Source of the DNA: Marinilabiliales bacterium
GTDB lineage: Bacteria; Bacteroidota; Bacteroidia; Bacteroidales; UBA12077
Assembly (NCBI GenBank): GCA_002869305.1
Contig: PKTC01000071.1
Span: 1-9,249 of the forward strand
Direction of reading: 5' to 3'
Length of the DNA: 9,249 bases
Positions within the stretch are counted from its first letter, which is position 1. Each line of letters begins with the position of its first letter. The notes under the pieces were generated by a model, which saw nothing but the letters and a program-made list of their open reading frames with translations, searched no databases and was not told the origin of the DNA. Positions 1 through 7,252 of this stretch are shown piece after piece. A program made the translations under genes and the position numbers.

Positions 1-1
1 A

Positions 2-1576
2 GGTACAGCAGAAACTGAAGCAGGTGAATTATGGGATATTTATAAATTAGACGTTGTAGTAATTCCGACCAACAGGCCAATTGCAAGGAATGATGAAGAA
101 GATTTAGTTTATAAAACCAAAAGAGAGAAATATAACGCCGTAGCAAATGAAATATCTGAATTAATAAATAAGGGCCGACCTGTGCTGGTAGGTACTACTT
201 CGGTCGAGATTTCAGAATTATTAAGCCGAATGCTAAAAATAAAAGGAATTAAGCACAACGTTTTAAATGCAAAATTACACCAACGTGAGGCAGATATCGT
301 TGCAGAAGCCGGTAAGTCTAAAACGGTTACCATTGCAACAAATATGGCTGGTCGTGGTACTGACATTAAGCTATCGCAAGAAGTTAAAGATGCAGGTGGT
401 CTTGCAATAGTTGGTACTGAACGACACGAATCTCGTCGTGTAGACCGTCAGCTTAGAGGACGTGCTGGTCGTCAGGGAGATCCAGGATCATCACAATTTT
501 TCGTTTCTCTGGAAGATGAATTAATGAGATTGTTTGGATCAGATAGAATAGCTGGTATTATGGACCGGTTAGGACTAAAAGAGGGAGAGGTAATTCAACA
601 CTCAATGATTTCAAAGTCTATTGAAAGGGCACAGAAAAAAGTTGAAGAAAATAACTTTGGAATTCGTAAAAGGCTACTGGAATATGATGATGTGATGAAC
701 TCCCAACGCGAAGTTATTTACAAAAAACGTAGAAATGCTTTATTCGGAGAAAGATTAAGTGTTGACATTGCAAATATGATGTCTGATGTTTGTGAAAGCA
801 TAGTTGATGAATATCAAAATAATGCTGATTTTGAAGGCTTTAAATTTGAATTATTACGTACTTTCTCAGTTGAGTCTCCATTTGATGAAACAAGATTCTT
901 AAAAGATGATGCCAATTTGCTTACTGATGAGCTTTATAAACTAGTTTTAGAAACTTATAAGCGTAAGGAAGAAGGTATTGCAAAACAAGCTTATCCGGTT
1001 ATTAAAGACGTATATGAAAAGAGTGGTCACACATATGAAAATATTGTTGTTCCAGTAACTGATGGAAATAAAACTCTCCAGGTAATTACCAATCTTGAGA
1101 AATCATATAAAACTGAAGGTCGTGATTTGGTAAAGTCTTATCAAAAATCTGCTATCTTAGCTAATATTGATGAATCATGGAAAGAACATTTACGTGAACT
1201 GGATGATTTAAAACAATCAGTTCAGGCAGCTACCTATGAGCAAAAAGATCCGTTGTTAATTTATAAATTCGAATCCTTCGAATTATTTAAAACAATGATT
1301 GATAAAGTGAATCGCGATGTTGTAGCTACTTTAGTTAAAGGACATATACCAATTCAGGATCCAGATAAAGTTCGCGAAGCAGAAAAAAGACGTAGGACAG
1401 ATTATAGTAAACTGCAAACAAGTCGACCCGATCAGGCTACTGGTGCCGATGGAGAAAAGAAGCAGAAAGCACAACCTGTTAGAGTTGAAAAAAAGGTTGG
1501 TAGAAATGAACCTTGTCCATGTGGTAGTGGAAAAAAATATAAAAACTGCCATGGAAAATCGCAGGCTGAAGCATAA
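2..1576 (+). CDS. secA: Protein translocase subunit SecA, C-terminal part (5' end outside window)
   Basis: SecA is the cytoplasmic ATPase that drives unfolded preproteins through the SecYEG channel. The frame is open from the window edge, so the N-terminal motor domain lies upstream; 524 residues are visible. They begin in the second nucleotide-binding domain with GTAETEAGE, followed by MAGRGTDIK (visible residues 115-123) and QLRGRAGRQGDPG (150-162), the SecA versions of helicase motifs V and VI. The helical scaffold/wing region follows (ERAQKKVEENNFGIRKR; LEYDDVMNSQR), then the conserved SWKEHL...YEQKDPL segment. The protein ends with a charged linker and a SEC-C zinc-binding tail, CPCGSGKKYKNCH (Cys505, Cys507, Cys516, His517 of the visible part), which in other bacteria binds SecB or ribosomes. 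The GTG at 182 is internal and not the start. The stop is TAA, 10 bases before a terminator hairpin. Identification is very secure. Confidence 0.98.
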   Translation, partial: GTAETEAGELWDIYKLDVVVIPTNRPIARNDEEDLVYKTKREKYNAVANEISELINKGRPVLVGTTSVEISELLSRMLKIKGIKHNVLNAKLHQREADIVAEAGKSKTVTIATNMAGRGTDIKLSQEVKDAGGLAIVGTERHESRRVDRQLRGRAGRQGDPGSSQFFVSLEDELMRLFGSDRIAGIMDRLGLKEGEVIQHSMISKSIERAQKKVEENNFGIRKRLLEYDDVMNSQREVIYKKRRNALFGERLSVDIANMMSDVCESIVDEYQNNADFEGFKFELLRTFSVESPFDETRFLKDDANLLTDELYKLVLETYKRKEEGIAKQAYPVIKDVYEKSGHTYENIVVPVTDGNKTLQVITNLEKSYKTEGRDLVKSYQKSAILANIDESWKEHLRELDDLKQSVQAATYEQKDPLLIYKFESFELFKTMIDKVNRDVVATLVKGHIPIQDPDKVREAEKRRRTDYSKLQTSRPDQATGADGEKKQKAQPVRVEKKVGRNEPCPCGSGKKYKNCHGKSQAEA

Positions 1577-1586
1577 AATATAAAAT

Positions 1587-1606
1587 GCCGCTTTAGCGGC
1601 TTTTTT
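1587..1606 (+). terminator. Rho-independent terminator of secA, possibly bidirectional
   Basis: A perfect 5-bp GC stem (GCCGC 1587-1591, loop TTTA 1592-1595, GCGGC 1596-1600) is followed at once by six T (1601-1606), ten bases after the secA stop. Read on the minus strand, the same hairpin lies directly behind the stop codon of the convergent lipoprotein gene (1605-1607) and is followed by ATTTTATATTTTA. It could therefore also end the minus-strand operon, though that U-tract is interrupted and probably weaker. Confidence 0.88.
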
Positions 1607-3008
1607 ATTTACTTGCTATGGTATGATATGCATGGAAAATTGTTTTCCCTTTTTTTCCATTAAAATTAAACATTTGATTCTTTATTCCCGCTTGAGCAGA
1701 GTGGGTCTGTAGGGAAATACTATTTAATCCTTCATCCAATGGAATACGTGCATATGAAATGGAGTAGGGAAGTGTTTGCCAGTTTCTTGTGTCAGCTTTT
1801 TCTGTAACAGTATTTACAATGTTAACCAAAGTTCCTAAAGCTTCATCTTCTTCATCTGCCAATGCTTCGAGTGCCTTTTTCGTGTCTAATCTCATGATTG
1901 CAGAGGCCATTTCTCTTACCATTCTATCTTTTAATGTTTTAAAAGCAATTTCGTTAATATCCTGCATAAGCTCTAGCTTATATTCATTATTATTATTTAT
2001 CAACTGAGCACTTTTGTAATATGGAGTGCGCTCAACATATTTTGGAAAGGCTATTCTGAAAAATCTAAGATCTTCGAAAGCCTCTTTTTCCTTCTTTGAT
2101 TTATCACCAATATAAAGAGGAAATGAGAGATCATATTCCTCATTTACCATAGTAACATATCCGCTTCTGCTATTTGGAATTTTTACAAAATTAATGGATG
2201 CTTCAGCTTTATATGGACCAAATCCATTTAACCAGAAAAAAACCAGCTCGCCATTTTCATTGGGTTGAAAACTAAATTTCTGGTTAAATTTTTCTTCATA
2301 ATATTTTACTTCTTCATGAAAACCAGTAAGATATGCAGTACGCATCAGATCCTTTTTTAGTTGCTCAGGTACAGAGATATCAAAATATTCTTTATAGTCT
2401 GTTTCATATATTTCCAAAGCATTTCTATAAGCTATGAAGGCATTATTATAATCTTTATTAGCTTCATAAATTATTCCCATTAAGTTATGCGCAAATGCAT
2501 CCCTTTGATACCTGTTTTTGTGATCCTTAAATTTGTCGTTTAGCTGGTTAAGCTTTATGTTAATTCGCTTGCATTCTACGATGGCATCTTCATACATACC
2601 TAATTGAATATAATTTAATGCCATAAAGTAATTTACCATAACGACCTCAAAGTCTTCTGGCTTATAAGGCTTTACGTTTGGATTAGACACCAGTGTAAGA
2701 GCTTCCAGATAGTAGTTTTTTACGTAATCTTCCATGATTTTATCTGCGGTAGCAAAGTATTGATTGCTTTCAGTGTAATTTTGTAAAATCCATGATACAT
2801 ATCCTCTGTTTAGGTAATATAATAATTGGTTCTTACCATCAGCATCCTTATCGTTTTTTTCTAACCAGTTATCTGCCTTTACAAAATTACCTTGTGTAAT
2901 ATGATTTTGGAACTCAATATTTTTGGTATAATATGTTGCACAACCTGCAATTAATATTATAAGAGATAGGATAAGAAATAGTCGACTATATTTTGTATAA
3001 TACTTCAT
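1605..3008 (-). CDS. COG3014-like lipoprotein with TPR-type helical repeats
   Basis: The 467-residue product has a lipoprotein signal peptide: a short basic start, a hydrophobic stretch (residues 10-20) and a lipobox ending LIAGC, with Cys23 as the predicted lipidated residue. Residues after the cysteine (ATYYTKN) are not acidic, so it probably faces the periplasm. The N-terminal half holds helical repeats of TPR type near residues 64-95, 123-155 and 171-205; the clearest is NLMGIIYEANKDYNNAFIAY. The C-terminal half (about 255-467) looks mixed or beta-rich with no motif I recognise. The overall design resembles the COG3014 family, seen next to LpoB-like genes in Bacteroidota (family call from memory). 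The ATG start lies 6 nt after the stop of the LpoB-like gene, so the two are almost certainly co-transcribed. TPRs suggest protein-protein contacts; a role in envelope or cell-wall assembly is inferred from the neighbour only. Confidence 0.85.
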   Translation of the reverse strand: MKYYTKYSRLFLILSLIILIAGCATYYTKNIEFQNHITQGNFVKADNWLEKNDKDADGKNQLLYYLNRGYVSWILQNYTESNQYFATADKIMEDYVKNYYLEALTLVSNPNVKPYKPEDFEVVMVNYFMALNYIQLGMYEDAIVECKRINIKLNQLNDKFKDHKNRYQRDAFAHNLMGIIYEANKDYNNAFIAYRNALEIYETDYKEYFDISVPEQLKKDLMRTAYLTGFHEEVKYYEEKFNQKFSFQPNENGELVFFWLNGFGPYKAEASINFVKIPNSRSGYVTMVNEEYDLSFPLYIGDKSKKEKEAFEDLRFFRIAFPKYVERTPYYKSAQLINNNNEYKLELMQDINEIAFKTLKDRMVREMASAIMRLDTKKALEALADEEDEALGTLVNIVNTVTEKADTRNWQTLPYSISYARIPLDEGLNSISLQTHSAQAGIKNQMFNFNGKKGKTIFHAYHTIASK

Positions 3009-3014
3009 TCTGAT

Positions 3015-3608
3015 TTAGTTGCGAATGTATTTTTTAATTTTCTTTTCGCCAATCCAAACAATTTCGTTGGTTTCTAAATGAGAAAGTTCCAGGTTAATCT
3101 GATAATAAATTATTTTTTCTTTTTTATAAGTATCGACTACGGAATTTATTGTTCCCTGCAACATGTAATCTGCTCCAAGTTCTAATCCCCAGTTTTTTGC
3201 AGTTTCAGATGAGGCATAATCCTGCTGATCAACTCTTTCGTTTCTTAAGGCTTCTCTTTTATCCGCAGCCTGCACCAGACGTGCTGATCCGTCCTGAATT
3301 ATAGCCTTTTCAATATCTTTGATAAAAGTATTAGCATCAATATGTTCATGGCTTTTATTTTTCACCAAACCAACAATGAGTATTGGTCTTTTACCGGAAT
3401 TTTGAATGTTAAAATCGCTAATCCAGTTATCATGTAACAGTTGTTTAATCATCTCTTCTGAAACAGATCTTGAGTCAGAATCGTTCCAACGCCCACTAAG
3501 ATCTATTGTTTGATCTGTTTCAACGCGCTGAACTTGACGTTTGGGGGCACATCCAAAAGTTATAGCTACAATAAAAACGATGGTAATAATGTTGTATAAT
3601 TTTTCCAT
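3015..3608 (-). CDS. lpoB: LpoB-like lipoprotein (putative penicillin-binding protein activator)
   Basis: In E. coli, LpoB is an outer-membrane lipoprotein that activates the peptidoglycan synthase PBP1b; whether the Bacteroidota relatives do the same is uncertain. Using the ATG at 3608 the product has 197 residues with a compact signal peptide, a hydrophobic core and Cys20 in FGCAPK. Family features are the early IDLSGRWNDSDSRSVSEEM segment, RPILIVGLVKNKSHEHID (beta strand then helix, conserved early in the domain), and the late block LELGADYMLQGTI followed by a strand ending NEIVWIGEKKIKK. An ATG at 3644 would add 12 residues (MNYSFFKKINDL); I prefer 3608 because it gives a normal short n-region and matches the usual layout of these proteins. 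The sequence after the cysteine is basic, not acidic, so periplasmic orientation is likely. It lies 33-69 nt behind dapA and 6 nt before the TPR lipoprotein gene. The symbol reflects family membership, not proven function. Confidence 0.87.
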   Translation of the reverse strand: MEKLYNIITIVFIVAITFGCAPKRQVQRVETDQTIDLSGRWNDSDSRSVSEEMIKQLLHDNWISDFNIQNSGKRPILIVGLVKNKSHEHIDANTFIKDIEKAIIQDGSARLVQAADKREALRNERVDQQDYASSETAKNWGLELGADYMLQGTINSVVDTYKKEKIIYYQINLELSHLETNEIVWIGEKKIKKYIRN

Positions 3609-3677
3609 AAGATCATTTATTTTCTTAAAAAACGAATAATTCATTACAAATTTTAGACCAGAATGATTTAAGAAACC

Positions 3678-4562
3678 TTAAATTTCTTGAATTAGCTTAT
3701 CCAGTTTATTGTATGTTTCATCACTTACAGGCACTAATGGTAATCTGAGGTTGTTTTCAATGATACCAAGAATTTCTAAAGAAGCTTTTATTCCTCCCGG
3801 ATTTCCTTCAACAAACAAAGTATTAATTAAATTAAGCAATTGATAGTGAATTATTTCAGCTTCTTTAAAATTATTTTTTAATGCCAGTTGCACCATGCTT
3901 GAAAATTCTTTTGGAAATGCATTTGCAACAACAGAAATTACTCCAGATATTCCAACAGACATCAATGGCAATGTTAAGGCATCTTCCCCAGAAACCACAA
4001 TAAAGTCTTTAGGTTTATTTTTAATGATAGACATCGCTTGTGAAAAATCACCGGAAGCTTCTTTAACTGCCACAATATTTTTGAAATCGTGAGCTAATCT
4101 TACTGTAGTTTCAGCATTTATATTCGAACCTGTTCTTCCAGGAACGTTATATAAGATAATATCAACAGGACTAGCATTGGCTATGGCCTTAAAATGTTGA
4201 TACAATCCTTCTTGCGTTGGTTTATTGTAATATGGAGCAACGGATAGAATTGCGTCAATTTTGCTTAAGTCTGTATTTTTAATTTTATCAACTACAGCCT
4301 TAGTATTGTTACCTCCAATACCCAAAACAATAGGTAATCTTTGGTTTACTTTTTCTAAAATAAATTTTACCAGCTCTGCTTTTTCTTTTTCTGTTTGGGT
4401 TACAGATTCTCCCGTAGTTCCCAGAACAACCAGATAATTTATTCCATTTGCAATTAAGTGCTCAATTTGTTTTTCAAGTCCTTCGAAGTCAATGCTTAAG
4501 TCTTTTTTAAAAGGTGTAATTATGGCAACACCTGTTCCCGCAAATTTATGTTGTGCACTCAT
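3678..4562 (-). CDS. dapA: 4-hydroxy-tetrahydrodipicolinate synthase DapA
   Basis: DapA condenses pyruvate with aspartate semialdehyde in the cytoplasm, the first committed step toward diaminopimelate (peptidoglycan) and lysine. The 294-residue product has the expected length and a TIM-barrel fold. Visible active-site elements are GTTGES (48-53, with Thr49/Thr50), PYYNKPTQEG (110-119, Tyr111/Tyr112), YNVPGRTG (138-145, Tyr138 of the proton relay and Arg143) and the Schiff-base lysine Lys167 in VKEASGD. All match the E. coli enzyme in order and spacing. By alignment from memory, several lysine-inhibition residues of E. coli (His53, His56, Glu84) appear as Glu58, Lys61 and Ala89, so strong lysine feedback is not expected. 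The ATG start overlaps the preceding stop codon in the sequence ATGA (4559-4562), implying translational coupling to the DUF6913 gene. No lysine riboswitch was seen upstream. Confidence 0.97.
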   Translation of the reverse strand: MSAQHKFAGTGVAIITPFKKDLSIDFEGLEKQIEHLIANGINYLVVLGTTGESVTQTEKEKAELVKFILEKVNQRLPIVLGIGGNNTKAVVDKIKNTDLSKIDAILSVAPYYNKPTQEGLYQHFKAIANASPVDIILYNVPGRTGSNINAETTVRLAHDFKNIVAVKEASGDFSQAMSIIKNKPKDFIVVSGEDALTLPLMSVGISGVISVVANAFPKEFSSMVQLALKNNFKEAEIIHYQLLNLINTLFVEGNPGGIKASLEILGIIENNLRLPLVPVSDETYNKLDKLIQEI

Positions 4563-5104
4563 TCTTGATTGTTTAAAATGTTTAGATAATGTTTTATTTG
4601 TTCAATTAGATAATCGACGGTATTATTGTTTTTAATATCGATTACTAAATCTTGATATGCATTTGCAGTTTGTTTACCAATTTTGAACTGGGCTTTCGAA
4701 AGTAAACCCACATAGTTCACGGTAAAATATTCATTCATACTTAAATCGAAGAGAATATCAAAATCTTGATGAATAAACTGTTCAATAATTTCATTTTTAG
4801 GCTTATAATACCAGTTCAGATCGGTATTACAATAAAAATTTATTCCTTTACGCATTAAAAACTCTTGAGGAATTTTTTTGGAAGGTACATATCCAAGTGC
4901 AATTACTTTCATGTCTTTAGTTGATAAAAATGAAAGAAAGTTCTTTACTGCAATAAAAGATTGTTCGTTAGGCGAACTAAATAGAATACCAGCTGATTTA
5001 GCCGAATTAAAATTATGTGTTTTTACTTTTCTTTTTTGGTATTTCAACCTTTTTTTAAGATTGAATTGTCCAATTTTACTTTTTATATTCTTTATTGTAC
5101 TCAC
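4559..5104 (-). CDS. DUF6913 family protein, function unknown
   Basis: The 181-residue protein has no signal peptide or membrane segment, so it should be cytoplasmic. The first 30 residues are strongly basic and probably helical (LKKRLKYQKRKVKTH at 16-30). A compact alpha/beta domain follows, with AKSAGILFSS (35-44), KVIALGYVP (66-74) and the most family-like stretch, FDILFDLSMNEYFTVNYVG then LLSKAQFKIG (115-143). This agrees with my memory of DUF6913, a Bacteroidota family found beside dapA; no activity is known to me. The start is GTG at 5102-5104: the frame has an upstream stop (TAA at 5123-5125) with no ATG between, and the next ATG (Met65) would cut into the domain. The gene starts 39 nt after the ligA stop and shares ATGA with dapA. 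The basic tail could contact nucleic acid or ribosomes, but that is speculation. Confidence 0.83.
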   Translation of the reverse strand: MSTIKNIKSKIGQFNLKKRLKYQKRKVKTHNFNSAKSAGILFSSPNEQSFIAVKNFLSFLSTKDMKVIALGYVPSKKIPQEFLMRKGINFYCNTDLNWYYKPKNEIIEQFIHQDFDILFDLSMNEYFTVNYVGLLSKAQFKIGKQTANAYQDLVIDIKNNNTVDYLIEQIKHYLNILNNQE

Positions 5105-5143
5105 AATGCAATTATACGATTTTTTATTTCTCCTAAACTATAA

Positions 5144-7147
5144 TTATTCGATCATTTGGATAAAATCTTCTTCAGAAATAATCGGAATATTCAATTTTTT
5201 TACTTTATCTAATTTTGACGGTCCTATATTTTCACCAGCTAATAAATAATTTGTTTTTGCTGATATGGATCCGGTATTTTTACCTCCGAATTTAGTAATT
5301 AATTCTTTCAATTCATCGCGCGAATACTTTTCAAAGGTGCCAGAAATTACAAACGTTTTACCTTCAAGTTTATTTTCTACTTGAAGCTCATCTTCTTGTA
5401 TTTCTAATTGAATTCCTGAAATTTTCAGTTTATCAATTACTTTAAGGTTTATTTCATTATTAAAGAATGCTACAACGCTTGATGCAATTCGTTCTCCAAT
5501 TTCATGTATTTCGGTTAACTGATCTATACTGGCCTGTTGAATCTTTTCAAGTGATTTAAGTTCTACAGCAATTGTTTTTGCAACTGTTTCACCTACAAAC
5601 CTAATACCAAGTGCATATAATACCCTAGGAAAAGGAACTTCTGTCGATTTTTGAATGCTGTCAATTAAATTAGAAGCAGATTTTTCTGCAAATCTTTCAA
5701 GAGAGAGCAAATCCTCTTTTGTTAAAAAATACAAATCGCCAATATCGTGAATTAAACCCTTATCAACCAATGTTTCTACGGTAGCCTCTGCAGCACCAAT
5801 GTTCATAGCCCGCCGGCTAATAAAATGCTCAATTCTTCCTTTTATTTGAGGAGGACATCCGGTATCATTTGGGCAATAATGTTTAGCTTCGCCTTCAACT
5901 CGAATGAGCTCAGTATTGCACTCAGGACATTTAATAATATAATCCACAGCTTTACTTTGAGCTGTTCTCAAATCTTTATCGATTCCCACAATTTTAGGAA
6001 TGATTTCGCCTCCTTTCTCAACATAAACAAAATCATTTATACGAATATCTAATAACTCAATTTGATCTGAATTATGCAAAGATGCTCTTTTAACAGTAGT
6101 TCCTGCAAGTAAAACTGGCTCCAAATTTGCAACAGGAGTAATAGCGCCAGTTCTTCCAACCTGGTAATCAATGCTTAATAACTTTGTTTTAGCTTGTTCG
6201 GCCTGAAACTTATAGGATATGGCCCAACGAGGTGATTTCGCCGTAAATCCCAGATCCTTTTGTTGTTTATGTGAATTAACTTTAATAACTACACCATCGA
6301 TATCAAATGGAAGATTTTGACGTTCAGTATCCCAGTAATTGATGAAATCAAAAATTTCATCAACACTATTACATTTTTTTATATGCTCTGGAACTTTAAA
6401 TCCCCAACTTTTAGCAGCTGTTAGATTCTCATAATGCGACTTAAACGGAAGTGTTTCTCCAAGAACAAAATATAAGAAGCAGTCTAATGGACGCTTAGCA
6501 ACAACTGAAGATTTTTTCATCTTTAGGGTTCCTGAGGCAGCATTTCTCGGATTAGCAAATAAAGGTTCACCATTTGCTTCACGATCTTTATTTAATCTTT
6601 CAAAACCATCATGTGGATATAGTATTTCTCCTCGAATCTCAAATTCATCGGGATAACTTTCAGATTTTAATTTTAAAGGAATGCTTTTGATGGTTTTTAC
6701 ATTGTTGGTAACATCATCGCCTTGAACTCCATCACCTCTTGTAACTGCCTGGGTTAGTAACCCATCTTTATATGTTAATCCAATGGCTACGCCATCGTAT
6801 TTTAGTTCGCAAACATACTCTATATCCGTATCCGGTAGTGATTTTTTAATTCTTGATTCAAATTCACCAACTTCTTCTTTTGAATAAGTATTTCCTAATG
6901 AGAGCATCGGATATTTATGCTTAACCTGATTAAACTCCTCATTTATATCATTTCCAACACGTTGGCTTGGAGAATTTGGATCGAATAAATCCGGATTATT
7001 ATCTTCTAATTCGATTAATTCTTTTAAAAGTTGGTCATATTCAAAGTCACTAATTTCTGGCTGTGCTAAAACGTAATACTGGTAATTATGATGATGAAGT
7101 AAATTTCTAAGTTGTTCTATTCTGCTCTTTTCCTTATCTTTACTCAT
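5144..7147 (-). CDS. ligA: NAD-dependent DNA ligase LigA
   Basis: LigA seals nicks during replication and repair, using NAD+ as the adenylate donor. The 667-residue product from ATG 7147 has the full domain order: the Ia domain with the NAD-binding YYVLAQPEISDFEYD region (24-38), the adenylation domain with catalytic Lys116 in ELKYDG, EIRGEI (170-175) and DGVVIK (284-289), the OB fold after YQVGRTGAITPVA, a four-cysteine zinc finger (Cys407, Cys410, Cys425, Cys431), helix-hairpin-helix repeats (about 445-575, including LYALGIRFVGE) and a C-terminal BRCT domain (about 593-667, KTFVISGTFE). In the helix-hairpin-helix domain, MNIGAAEATVE stands where many ligases have a GLG-type turn. A longer frame starting at TTG 7198 would add a hydrophobic 17-residue stretch; this is rejected because LigA is cytoplasmic and because the promoter at 7169-7199 lies inside that extension. 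It is the first gene of the minus-strand operon. Confidence 0.97.
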   Translation of the reverse strand: MSKDKEKSRIEQLRNLLHHHNYQYYVLAQPEISDFEYDQLLKELIELEDNNPDLFDPNSPSQRVGNDINEEFNQVKHKYPMLSLGNTYSKEEVGEFESRIKKSLPDTDIEYVCELKYDGVAIGLTYKDGLLTQAVTRGDGVQGDDVTNNVKTIKSIPLKLKSESYPDEFEIRGEILYPHDGFERLNKDREANGEPLFANPRNAASGTLKMKKSSVVAKRPLDCFLYFVLGETLPFKSHYENLTAAKSWGFKVPEHIKKCNSVDEIFDFINYWDTERQNLPFDIDGVVIKVNSHKQQKDLGFTAKSPRWAISYKFQAEQAKTKLLSIDYQVGRTGAITPVANLEPVLLAGTTVKRASLHNSDQIELLDIRINDFVYVEKGGEIIPKIVGIDKDLRTAQSKAVDYIIKCPECNTELIRVEGEAKHYCPNDTGCPPQIKGRIEHFISRRAMNIGAAEATVETLVDKGLIHDIGDLYFLTKEDLLSLERFAEKSASNLIDSIQKSTEVPFPRVLYALGIRFVGETVAKTIAVELKSLEKIQQASIDQLTEIHEIGERIASSVVAFFNNEINLKVIDKLKISGIQLEIQEDELQVENKLEGKTFVISGTFEKYSRDELKELITKFGGKNTGSISAKTNYLLAGENIGPSKLDKVKKLNIPIISEEDFIQMIE

Positions 7148-7168
7148 ATTCGCGCAAATTGTAATAAA

Positions 7169-7199
7169 CAAAAATACAAATGCTTTTGTTAAGTTCAAA
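7169..7199 (-). promoter_or_regulatory. Bacteroidetes-type promoter for the ligA operon
   Basis: On the minus strand, TTTG (7199-7196) is followed after 19 nt by TATTTTTG (7176-7169), an exact fit to the Bacteroidetes -33 TTTG / -7 TAnnTTTG consensus with a normal spacer. The -7 box ends 21 nt before the ATG at 7147, so transcription should start about 15 nt upstream of the gene. It is the best promoter match found in the window. Confidence 0.7.
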
Positions 7200-7219
7200 T
7201 AAATCTTATTAACACAAGC
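7182..7219. repeat. Imperfect inverted repeat, candidate operator between ligA and the divergent barrel gene
   Basis: GCTTTTGTTAA (7182-7192) and TTAACACAAGC (7209-7219) are inverted copies matching at 10 of 11 positions, separated by 16 nt. One arm lies between the -33 and -7 elements of the ligA promoter and the other just upstream of -33. A third half-site core, TTAACAA, occurs at 7230-7236. The position would suit a transcription-factor site affecting both divergent genes, but AT-rich sequence produces such repeats by chance fairly often. Confidence 0.4.
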
Positions 7220-7252
7220 TCTAAAGAAATTAACAAATTCAAGATACTATTT

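Noticed and set aside
1331..2007. Short antisense open frames over the secA end (1331-1552, minus) and over the TPR lipoprotein gene (1789-2007, plus)
   Set aside because: They lie wholly within confident genes and have the composition expected of a shadow frame.
3609..3644. Upstream ATG giving the LpoB-like protein 12 more residues
   Set aside because: It would give an unusually long n-region before the signal peptide; the ATG at 3608 gives a normal lipoprotein signal. Not excluded, so noted in the gene entry.
5129..5134. AGGAGA on the minus strand as a Shine-Dalgarno site for the DUF6913 gene
   Set aside because: It lies 24 nt from the GTG start, too far to position a ribosome, and Bacteroidota rarely rely on such sites.
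4878..5249. Plus-strand open frame of 123 codons opposite the DUF6913 gene and the end of ligA
   Set aside because: It crosses two well-supported genes on the other strand, has a low-complexity Phe/Leu-rich translation from antisense AT-rich codons, and shows no promoter or family resemblance.
7148..7198. A 17-residue hydrophobic N-terminal extension of LigA resembling a signal peptide
   Set aside because: It starts with TTG inside a promoter -33 element, LigA is a cytoplasmic enzyme, and the family start MSKDKEK lies at 7147.
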